A stretch of DNA of 64,000 nucleotides from Lachnospira sp900551945 (lineage in GTDB: Bacteria; Bacillota; Clostridia; Lachnospirales; Lachnospiraceae): the NCBI GenBank assembly GCA_048380335.1, contig DBFCCI010000032.1, forward strand, positions 1 to 64,000. Direction: 5' to 3'. A model generated the notes under the pieces. That model did no database searches. It saw only the letters and a program-made list of their open reading frames with translations, and was not told the origin of the DNA. A program made the position numbers and the translations under genes. Positions 6,727 through 12,753 of the stretch are shown piece by piece. Positions within the stretch are counted from its first letter, which is position 1, and every line of letters begins with the position of its first letter.

Positions 6727-6915
6727 CTAAATTACTTGACATATCTTTGCTATCTGATACAATAATCCACCTTTGTTTTTATTCCTATTTTTCTCAATAT
6801 CTCTTTTAGTTCTTTCTTCAATCTCATTCATCATACTGAACCTTCTTTCTGCTAATGGAGTACTATCAATTACTACTACTCCGTTACTTGCTACTGTAAT
6901 AAATGTTTTCTGCAT
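6727..6915 (-). CDS. Small protein, 62 aa, first gene of the partition array
   Basis: It begins MQKTFITVASNGVVVIDS and continues into a highly charged stretch (NEIEERTKRDIEKNRNKNK). The N-terminal part resembles a short beta sheet and the rest a helix. No family is recognised. A weak AAGAGAATT element precedes the ATG. It is the first reading frame after the candidate structured RNA and is followed after 20 bp by the 58-aa gene. Confidence 0.45.
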   Translation of the reverse strand: MQKTFITVASNGVVVIDSTPLAERRFSMMNEIEERTKRDIEKNRNKNKGGLLYQIAKICQVI

Positions 6916-7009
6916 CTTCTTAATTCTCTTATCTTTCTTTCTATTCTTTATTTACATATATACTTAATATATATATCTATAAACTTTATTTACTATATTT
7001 AAGTATATT

Positions 7010-7719
7010 AAGTATTGACTTAGTGGGTAGCACCTTTTAGACTGGTTTCTTGAGCTTTTCGAGTGCCGATAGTAAGTCCTGTGAAACGGACTTTACTACT
7101 CGATTATGGAAAACTTTAGACTGTATGTCTTTCGCTATCTCATGCTCAACACGCCTTGTAATTCAATCACCCGTTTAGTCATAATGCAACCCATGACTTA
7201 AGATGAAGGTGTCGGCTTTCGCCTTGCATACCTCCGCTTGACATTTTATTTTGATGTGTGTCGTCAGCACATCTAACGATGAGTAAGGTATCATAAGGCG
7301 TGTAATTGCCTTACTCCCGAGCGTATTCATTGCTTAGGCTCGCTACACCACGAACAATATATTTTTTAAGTGCCTTGTCAACGGCATTAATGGCACTTGT
7401 TATTTAATTGTAGTTTTTTGATAGCTTTAGTATATATAACAGGTACAAAATATGTATCTATCACCCTTTTTGTAAAAAAATATTATGTTTTTATTGTGGA
7501 TTTTTTAATTTCTGAATTGAAAAATTTATGACTTTGTGATATACTCAAACTGTTGTTTTGAATAAGTTTTTTTCAATCAAAAATTTATTCTCCTTTGTAC
7601 GGCACATACTGGTAATATGTGCCGTATTTATTGTAAGTATATCCGTTTATATGTAACTGGTTTCTTCACCAGTAGATGTCCTTTTGTAAGGACTTTGGAA
7701 ATATGTAATATTTTGTTAT
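7010..7719 (-). ncRNA. Candidate large structured RNA (unidentified)
   Basis: No plausible reading frame covers this interval, yet positions about 7020-7420 are clearly richer in G and C than the surrounding element and dense in hairpins. On the minus strand the order is: GTCCTT/AAGGAC; ACTGGT/ACCAGT; a perfect 10-bp stem ACGGCACATA/TATGTGCCGT; an AT-rich link; AAGTGCC/GGCACTT; CGAGC/GCTCG; GTAAGG/CCTTAC; GATGTG/CACATC; AGTCAT/ATGACT; and GTAAAGTCC/GGACTTAC. Longer-range pairs also exist: ACACGCCTT with AAGGCGTGT, TTGAGC with GCTCAA, and GTAGC with GCTAC near the two ends of the GC-rich part. A promoter lies at 7726-7755. The size and mobile-element setting recall large ornate RNAs such as ROOL or GOLLD, but I cannot assign it to either. 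Ends are approximate, and two separate RNAs are possible. Confidence 0.5.
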
Positions 7720-7725
7720 GAGTGT

Positions 7726-7755
7726 ATTATATAACACATCGTACATTTTTTTCAA
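7726..7755 (-). promoter_or_regulatory. Promoter for the structured RNA, TTGAAA-18-TATAAT
   Basis: On the minus strand TTGAAA (7750-7755) and TATAAT (7726-7731) are 18 bp apart. The predicted start near 7719 is just ahead of the first hairpin of the candidate RNA. The divergent XRE gene at 7871 begins about 115 bp away on the other strand. Confidence 0.6.
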
Positions 7756-7870
7756 TACTTTTACACTTTAAATAATACACAAATATTTACTTAAATGTCC
7801 TTTATTTTTTGTTTATATTGACATATATTTATAAATACATATATTAATAACTAATAAAAGTAGGTGCAAA

Positions 7871-8092
7871 ATGATATATAATAATAATACTGACGACATA
7901 ATCAAAATAATTAAACATATTATGGTTGATAACAATATTAAAAATGTAGATATTCAAAAGGCAACTAATAAAAGTAAGCAAACAATTAGCAACTTTTTTA
8001 ATGGTAGACAATCAAATGTAACATTAGATACATTAAAAGATTATTGCGATGCCATCGACTGTGATTTAGTTATTGACATTGTAAAGCGATAA
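7871..8092 (+). CDS. Small XRE-family helix-turn-helix regulator
   Basis: A 73-residue protein that is almost entirely a Cro/C1-type HTH: NVDIQKATNKSKQTISNFFNGRQSNVTLDTLKDYCDAI is the canonical five-helix pattern, with the recognition helix around KQTISNFF. An AGGTG site precedes the ATG. It is transcribed away from the candidate RNA and partition array, the usual place for a regulator of the divergent promoter. Whether it represses that promoter is inferred. Confidence 0.8.
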   Translation: MIYNNNTDDIIKIIKHIMVDNNIKNVDIQKATNKSKQTISNFFNGRQSNVTLDTLKDYCDAIDCDLVIDIVKR

Positions 8093-8283
8093 CCTTTATC
8101 TCTCATTTGGGGACGGAAACTGTTATGTCGTGCCTGTGATTGCCAACTTGAAGTTAATATCATACCTAATAAAGATAATTAAATATTGTTGTTTAAGTCT
8201 TTTAAATATTCAGTTGTCAAGGTGCAAAAACACAACAAAAAATGAATTTTTAGCTTGAATTAAGCTTTTAGACGAAAAAAAGA

Positions 8284-8312
8284 TTGATTTTATTTACATA
8301 ATCTGATATAAT
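8284..8312 (+). promoter_or_regulatory. Promoter TTGATT-17-TATAAT
   Basis: TTGATT at 8284-8289 and TATAAT at 8307-8312 with a 17-bp spacer. The only object downstream before a terminator is about 95 nt of non-coding sequence. Confidence 0.6.
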
Positions 8313-8318
8313 GTAGTT

Positions 8319-8416
8319 GCGAATTACATATTATATTAGATTTGTTTAACCTTTTGTTTTTCAAGTCTATATTATCTTAAGTCACTATCCTTATGTGGTA
8401 GTGGCTTTTGTTTTGT
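8319..8416 (+). ncRNA. Candidate small RNA of about 100 nt
   Basis: This interval is bounded by a good promoter and by a hairpin (GTCACTATCC to GGTAGTGGC, 8381-8405) with a T-rich tail, TTTTGTTTTG. No open frame with a ribosome site is present. The promoter-short RNA-terminator layout is that of an independent small RNA; its target is unknown. Confidence 0.45.
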
Positions 8417-8479
8417 TGTTGCAATTATGATAGCAAATATCAATATATATGTCAAGTATTTTTATTTTGTTAAAAGCAC

Positions 8480-8585
8480 TATTTTTAAGTAAAACCACTT
8501 TTAAAAGTGGTCATTTAAAATCACTTTTTAAGTTACTATTCCAAAAAATAGTTTTAAATTATAACTATTTTTAAAATGGTTAAGT
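8480..8585. promoter_or_regulatory. Operator-like repeat array upstream of XRE gene
   Basis: Around the perfect 16-bp palindrome CCACTTTTAAAAGTGG lie at least three related sites of the form [AC]ACTATTTTTAA or CACTTTTTAA. They end just before the TTGATT-17-TATAAT promoter at 8593-8621. This is the arrangement expected for autoregulation by the HTH protein encoded immediately downstream. Confidence 0.5.
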
Positions 8586-8592
8586 TTAATAA

Positions 8593-8621
8593 TTGATTTT
8601 TTTGTTAATAATACTTATAAT
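8593..8621 (+). promoter_or_regulatory. Promoter of the XRE gene, TTGATT-17-TATAAT
   Basis: TTGATT at 8593-8598 and TATAAT at 8616-8621 with a 17-bp spacer, 37 bp before the ATG at 8658, which has an AGGAGGTG ribosome site. Confidence 0.65.
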
Positions 8622-8657
8622 ATATAAGTAAATTTATTTTTAGGAGGTGAGATTTAT

Positions 8658-9686
8658 ATGGCAGAAGTTAATGTAACACCTGTTTTAAGGAATACAATAA
8701 AAGATTATAGAAAAGAATTAAAAATACGTGGTGATGAACTATCCAAAAAATTAAGAAAAAATACATCATTCATATCACAATTAGAAACTGGCAAAATTGA
8801 AACTATAAGCACTAACTTATTATATAAGATTTTCGATGAATTATTCGCCAATGATGATAATAAAAATAAAAAAATAGAAGATATATTAAAACAAATGAAT
8901 TTAACTTTATCTGATAATGAATTAAAACATCAGCGTTGGTTAGCTATCATGGATTTACAATATAGATTATTGCCAATTCCAGACACTATAATTGAATATA
9001 TTCAATCAAGCCTAAATGATTTAAACATTGATTCTATTCAACTAATCAATATAATTAATGAAAATAATGATTTAAAAGATGATTTATCTCAAGAAGAAAT
9101 TGATAATATGGAAGATAATAAAGTCTATCCTATTTTTGAAAATACCAACTATTCAACAATTATTATCAAAACACATACAAAATTAAATCTTCCTAATAAT
9201 TTTATTGAAAATATTATTGAAAAAAAAATCAAATGCTGTAATTTTATAAAAGTACATGCTATCATCTATAATATATTAAAATTAAAAGGTGTAGAAAATG
9301 ATACTGAAGCATTAAAACAAGCTGAACAATTTTTATTCAACAATAAATTTTACACATTAACATATAAACAAGATTTACCTATATATTCTGATAAATTAGC
9401 AGATTATGACATTGATTTTAATAAAAAATTGCTTTATTTAATGGAGCTATTAAAGGATAGAAATGATAAACAACCTAATTTTTTAAATTCAATATTACAA
9501 CGATTCAATGAAAATATATACAATGAACCTAGTTTAACATATTCTATTATTGGACGTTCATTAAAAGATTTACATAAGATTCCAAAATCAGAAAAAAAAC
9601 TATTTATGAAAGACTTTGACAATTTAATCAAAGAATACAGTACACACACCGAAGAAACCGAAAAAGATAAAATAGAAACTTTTTGA
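8658..9686 (+). CDS. XRE-family regulator with large C-terminal domain
   Basis: 342 residues. Residues about 10-70 form an HTH of the Cro/C1 type (RKELKIRGDELSKKLRKNTSFISQLETGK, with TSFISQLETG at the recognition helix). The remaining 270 residues are acidic, helical and unrecognised; they may be a ligand-sensing or oligomerisation domain. Large HTH proteins of this shape act as lysogeny or transfer regulators in mobile elements. The gene has its own strong promoter and an upstream repeat array, and ends ahead of a bidirectional terminator shared with the convergent gene at 9807-10463. Confidence 0.75.
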   Translation: MAEVNVTPVLRNTIKDYRKELKIRGDELSKKLRKNTSFISQLETGKIETISTNLLYKIFDELFANDDNKNKKIEDILKQMNLTLSDNELKHQRWLAIMDLQYRLLPIPDTIIEYIQSSLNDLNIDSIQLINIINENNDLKDDLSQEEIDNMEDNKVYPIFENTNYSTIIIKTHTKLNLPNNFIENIIEKKIKCCNFIKVHAIIYNILKLKGVENDTEALKQAEQFLFNNKFYTLTYKQDLPIYSDKLADYDIDFNKKLLYLMELLKDRNDKQPNFLNSILQRFNENIYNEPSLTYSIIGRSLKDLHKIPKSEKKLFMKDFDNLIKEYSTHTEETEKDKIETF

Positions 9687-9750
9687 TAAAATACACCCAA
9701 ACAATGACCACTAATGGTCACAATACATATAATTAACCCTATAAGCAAAA

Positions 9751-9790
9751 CCCCCTAATAATTTCATTTATATGAAGTATTAGGGGCTAT
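9751..9790. terminator. Bidirectional terminator
   Basis: CCCCTAAT pairs with ATTAGGGG across a loop of about 20 nt that can itself pair (ttcat with atgaa). TTTTG follows on the minus strand and TATTTTT on the plus strand. It separates the convergent genes ending at 9686 and 9807. Confidence 0.75.
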
Positions 9791-9806
9791 TTTTATTGAA
9801 ATAATT

Positions 9807-10463
9807 TTACTCTTCATCTTCTTTCCAATATGGATCTTTTTCTGTCCCAATATTAAACATTACATAAGGGTCAAGTCCACAACCATTTCTATGACTACCT
9901 GAAGGTATATCTAATTTTTTATATTCTTCTTTAGTAATAGGCGTGCCAAAGTCACCTGGTATTGTTTTCCAATAAGGTGTTTCATACCTATCAATAAGAT
10001 TATCAGTCAAATAAAATTTTCTATAATACTCCTTTCCATTTTTTTTAAAAGTATATAGTTTTGCAATTGGCTTTCCTGTACTGATTTCAGTTGTCAGTCT
10101 CATCTTTAGTGCATCATTGTATTTTTCATATGTAAGATATCCATTGGCTCTTGCTTTTTCTAACCTTTGCTGGTCTTCAATTCTCATTCTATTCAAAATC
10201 AAATCATGGCTATCGGCGTATATTTTTCCAGTTCTATTTCCAACTGTATACATATGAGAATGACCATATTGGTCGTGTTTTAACACTTCATGGGTCTTTT
10301 CCCCATTTACAAATGTCTCGCCTTTTCCGTTGTTCCATACCGTATTCCCATATATATCATTGCGATATGTATGTTTCTTTACATAGGAATTATCACTTGC
10401 TTGCTTTATTCCACTTCCTATAAAAGCTCCTAAAGCTCCTAAAAATATTAATCCACCTAACAT
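9807..10463 (-). CDS. Hypothetical membrane-anchored protein, 218 aa
   Basis: The N-terminus MLGGLIFLGALGAFIGSGIK is a hydrophobic, glycine-rich membrane anchor or signal. The rest is polar, with tyrosine- and glycine-rich turns (YGNTVWNNGKGETFVNG) and a KKNGKEYYRKFYLTDN segment. No known domain is recognised. I choose the ATG at 10463, which has a GAGGT site 8 nt upstream; the GTG at 10478 overlaps that site. It is the gene closest to ssrA in the accessory block and is not an integrase. Confidence 0.6.
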   Translation of the reverse strand: MLGGLIFLGALGAFIGSGIKQASDNSYVKKHTYRNDIYGNTVWNNGKGETFVNGEKTHEVLKHDQYGHSHMYTVGNRTGKIYADSHDLILNRMRIEDQQRLEKARANGYLTYEKYNDALKMRLTTEISTGKPIAKLYTFKKNGKEYYRKFYLTDNLIDRYETPYWKTIPGDFGTPITKEEYKKLDIPSGSHRNGCGLDPYVMFNIGTEKDPYWKEDEE

Positions 10464-10810
10464 AAACACGTACCTCACTTTTAAATATTAATTATATTAT
10501 ATCACCCTCTTTGCACTAAAATCAATACACCAACTTTAAAATAATAATTTCTAAAAAAAGATACTAAAATAACATCATATACATATATTTATACGCATAT
10601 ACTGTTATTTTAATACCTTTTTATGCTAATTTTATAACATCTAAATAGCCATTACGCCTGATTTTTACTTGCTTTGTTGACCAAATTTTTGACCTAAATT
10701 TGACCCTAATTTAAGCGATTTTAAACGATTTAAAACGGTTTAAAACGGCATTTTTTGACTTACATAAAAAAAAGAAATGCCGAAAACATCGCATTTTCAA
10801 ACATTTCTCT
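10464..10810. other. Junction between accessory block and ssrA
   Basis: No gene is seen. At 10678-10750 there are short direct repeats: TTGACC three times within 30 bp, then three TTTAAAACG-like units, ending at the ssrA terminator. Repeats beside an integration target could be integrase arm sites or an attachment region, but no second copy of the ssrA 3' end is present in this window. Confidence 0.4.
10766..10807 (-). terminator. ssrA terminator
   Basis: GAAATG/CATTTC with an inner TGAAAA/TTTTCG extension, followed on the minus strand by eight uridines. It begins 4 nt past the tmRNA 3' end. Confidence 0.8.
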
Positions 10811-11160
10811 TAGTGGAGTAGACGGGAGTCGAACCCGTGTCCAAAAGCCCATTCACTGTTCTTCTACTATTATAGTTGATTATTGCGGGCTAGCCCTCAT
10901 TCCCTCTAGTAGTAGGAAACCAACACCCTATTACTTTCAGTAGCTTCATAATACGCCCGATGACTCAAAGCTTTGTCAACGTCGTTTCTCACATAGTCGA
11001 AGCCTAGATCCTAAAGTGTGAGTGCTCTAAGTCAGACTGCTGCAACTAGGCAGCGTAAGCTAAATTTTCGTTAGCGTTTATATTTAAGTTTGTGATTTGA
11101 CGCATCACCTGCGAATAGCTTCACCAGCTTCAAAACCCCTGTCGAAACCTTTACTACCCC
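10811..11160 (-). ncRNA. ssrA: tmRNA
   Basis: The 5' end GGGGTAG (11154-11160) pairs with CTACTCC (10815-10821) as the tRNA-like acceptor. The 3' part has the T-arm GGGTTCGACTCCC and the 5' part has the conserved GTAAAGGTTTCGACAGG. The tag frame ends NANENLAYAA followed by TAG, the expected protease degron. The encoded terminus is ACTA rather than ACCA, so the mature CCA must be made by nucleotide addition or repair. tmRNA works with SmpB (encoded nearby) to rescue stalled ribosomes. The 3' end of this gene is a known target of tyrosine integrases. Confidence 0.95.
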
Positions 11161-11206
11161 GTTGGGTATTATGCAATAATTACATTTATTACATTATTTC
11201 TAATAG

Positions 11207-11236
11207 ATTATAGCATTTATATACTATATATGTCAA
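11207..11236 (-). promoter_or_regulatory. ssrA promoter, TTGACA-18-TATAAT
   Basis: Consensus TTGACA (11231-11236) and TATAAT (11207-11212) on the minus strand with 18 bp between them, about 40 nt ahead of the mature 5' end. This suits a highly expressed stable RNA. Confidence 0.85.
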
Positions 11237-11607
11237 TATAATTCTGTTACGAATTTTCCACTTAAAATCACAATACAACTGTCAGCTATATTTTTCCTAC
11301 CACTCTTTATAGTTTATAGGTTGCTGTGGATGTTTTACATGTTGACATTTTACAATAACCGTAATTATTTTCAGACTTTGCATATACTATATTTCTATTA
11401 GAATAGTGAACTTAATAATCCATCCGTCTTACAACTATATTAGATTTTATTTTTTGTCTTTCTACAAGGAAGCATAACCATTTTCCCCAAAACATTTACT
11501 TACAATATTTTAATTACACTATATAATGGTTTTATATTATTAATTCTAACCCATTAAATTTTTTATAAAAAATACATTATAACAAATTTGTATTTCTTCT
11601 AAACAAT
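11237..11607. other. Intergenic region upstream of ssrA
   Basis: No gene, RNA signature or repeat is convincing here. One TTGACA at about 11342 on the plus strand lacks a good -10 element. Confidence 0.4.
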
Positions 11608-11658
11608 AAGAAAGTCCACACTTATTACTTATTACAATGATAAGTGTAAAACTTTCTT
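11608..11658. terminator. Terminator hairpin after the 81-aa gene
   Basis: AAGAAAGT and ACACTTAT on one side pair with ATAAGTGT and ACTTTCTT on the other. On the minus strand it follows the stop at 11676 by 17 bp. Confidence 0.65.
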
Positions 11659-11675
11659 ATAATGTTTAAATATAA

Positions 11676-11921
11676 TCACTTCATAAATGCGTCAATAATA
11701 TTTACACCTGCTGCCATTCTCTTAAGTTTTGCCAAATTGCTTTTCATATATAACTCTAAAACTTCCACATCATCATCACTAAAGCCATTATTAGAGGTTA
11801 TCTTACACTCTGGTATACGTCCTTCTGCTTGACACTTTCCATCAGTAAATGAAACGTATGCAAACTTATTTTTATTTTTTGAACACACAGGTGACACTGT
11901 CATATTAATATTTTCGTTCAT
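11676..11921 (-). CDS. Conserved small hypothetical protein, 81 aa
   Basis: Soluble protein starting MNENINMTVSPVCSKNKNK, with a middle GKCQAEGRIPECK and a helical end (NLAKLKRMAAGVNIIDAFMK). It looks like a small protein conserved in Lachnospiraceae, with no known function. An AAGGA site lies 9 nt before the ATG at 11921; the frame is open to 11945 but that start has no site. It lies 37 bp after smpB, so the two are probably co-transcribed. Confidence 0.65.
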   Translation of the reverse strand: MNENINMTVSPVCSKNKNKFAYVSFTDGKCQAEGRIPECKITSNNGFSDDDVEVLELYMKSNLAKLKRMAAGVNIIDAFMK

Positions 11922-11958
11922 TCCACAAATTCCTTTACAAATCAACTTTATAAGTTTT

Positions 11959-12432
11959 TTACAAATTCCTAATCTTAAATTCTTTTTGTGCTTCTCGTTT
12001 TTGGTCTTTTTTAGCTATATCTTGTCGCTTATCGTAATTTTTCTTACCTCTTGCAAGACCTATCTCAAGCTTTACTCTGCCTTTACTAAGGTATACTTGT
12101 AATGGCACTATTGTATAACCTTGTTGTGCAATTTGTCCCGCAAGCTTGTTGATTTGATATTGATGTAACAATAGCTTTTTAGGACGCAATGGGTCTTTGT
12201 TAAAAATATTTCCCTTTTCATAAGGTGTTATATTCATATTGTTAATGTATATCTCTCCATTAATTATCTGAACATATGCTTCTTTAATAGAACATTTTCC
12301 CATTCTAAGCGACTTTACTTCTGTTCCATGAAGCACAAGCCCTGCTTCGTATTTATCTTCTATAAAATAATCAAAATATGCTTTTTTATTATTTGCGATA
12401 AGTCTATTTCCTGTTTTATTGTCTGTTGCCAT
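11959..12432 (-). CDS. smpB: SsrA-binding protein SmpB
   Basis: A 157-residue protein with the SmpB beta-barrel: NKKAYFDYFIEDKYEAGLVLHGTEVKSLR is the family signature, followed by GEIYINNMNITPYEKGN and the basic C-terminal tail (KNYDKRQDIAKKDQKREAQKEFK) that reaches the ribosomal decoding centre. It binds the tRNA-like domain of tmRNA and starts trans-translation. The gene lies close to ssrA and downstream of rnr, a common grouping in Firmicutes. AGAGGAAAG precedes the ATG. Confidence 0.97.
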   Translation of the reverse strand: MATDNKTGNRLIANNKKAYFDYFIEDKYEAGLVLHGTEVKSLRMGKCSIKEAYVQIINGEIYINNMNITPYEKGNIFNKDPLRPKKLLLHQYQINKLAGQIAQQGYTIVPLQVYLSKGRVKLEIGLARGKKNYDKRQDIAKKDQKREAQKEFKIRNL

Positions 12433-12753
12433 CTTTCCTCTTTTCCATGCACAATCTATTTATTTTTAATTCAACATAATTTCTCAATCCACTACTATAA
12501 CTCATAATTATAAAGTTGTAATAACTATAAAAACTCACTCTGCAAGTTTCTTAAATTAATGCAACAGTCACCAATTCTAATAAAGGTATAACTAATAATT
12601 GTTCACACAAATTAAAAACTATAAATAAATGTATGTGCATAAATACATTTATCTAAATTATAATCATCAAAACTTAATACCGCAATAGCTAGGCAACTAT
12701 TTTAAAATTTTTTAATTATAATAAATTCAAGATAGAAAACAAATAAAATATTA
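12433..12753. other. AT-rich intergenic region between rnr and smpB
   Basis: No gene is seen. A small hairpin at about 12630-12655 (ATAAATGTAT with ATACATTTAT) has no uridine run and is not a clear terminator. Nothing else is recognisable. Confidence 0.4.

Larger units (their letters stand above)
8093..8657. other. Regulatory intergenic region of the accessory block
   Basis: No gene is seen. It contains a box at 8243-8265 that matches 353-374, a promoter and hairpin unit (8284-8416), and an array of A/T-rich operator-like repeats (about 8480-8585) ahead of the promoter at 8593-8621 of the large XRE gene. Confidence 0.6.

Noticed and set aside
7010..7420. RNase P RNA, group II intron or 6S RNA
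   Set aside because: The conserved RNase P signature GAGGAAAGTCC, intron domain V and the open central bubble of 6S RNA were looked for and not found.
7440..7458. Sixth iteron near the structured RNA (GGTACA...TGTATC)
   Set aside because: Half sites resemble those at 103-252 but the spacing between them is 5 rather than 7 bp, so it is at most a degenerate site.
8103..8150. GGGGACGG motif after the small XRE gene, resembling REP-type sequences
   Set aside because: Only a single short match without a palindromic partner or a second copy in the window.
9807..10463. Integrase next to ssrA
   Set aside because: The product has a hydrophobic N-terminus and none of the R-H-R-Y residues of tyrosine integrases or serine recombinase motifs.
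10755..10943. Open frame on the plus strand overlapping the tmRNA 3' end
   Set aside because: It lies antisense to tmRNA and its terminator, has no ribosome site, and only reads through structural RNA sequence.
11342..11375. Plus-strand promoter upstream of ssrA
   Set aside because: TTGACA is present but no acceptable -10 element or downstream gene or RNA could be identified.
12630..12655. Terminator of rnr
   Set aside because: The hairpin is all A/T, lacks a uridine run and lies about 100 bp past the stop, so it is not convincing.
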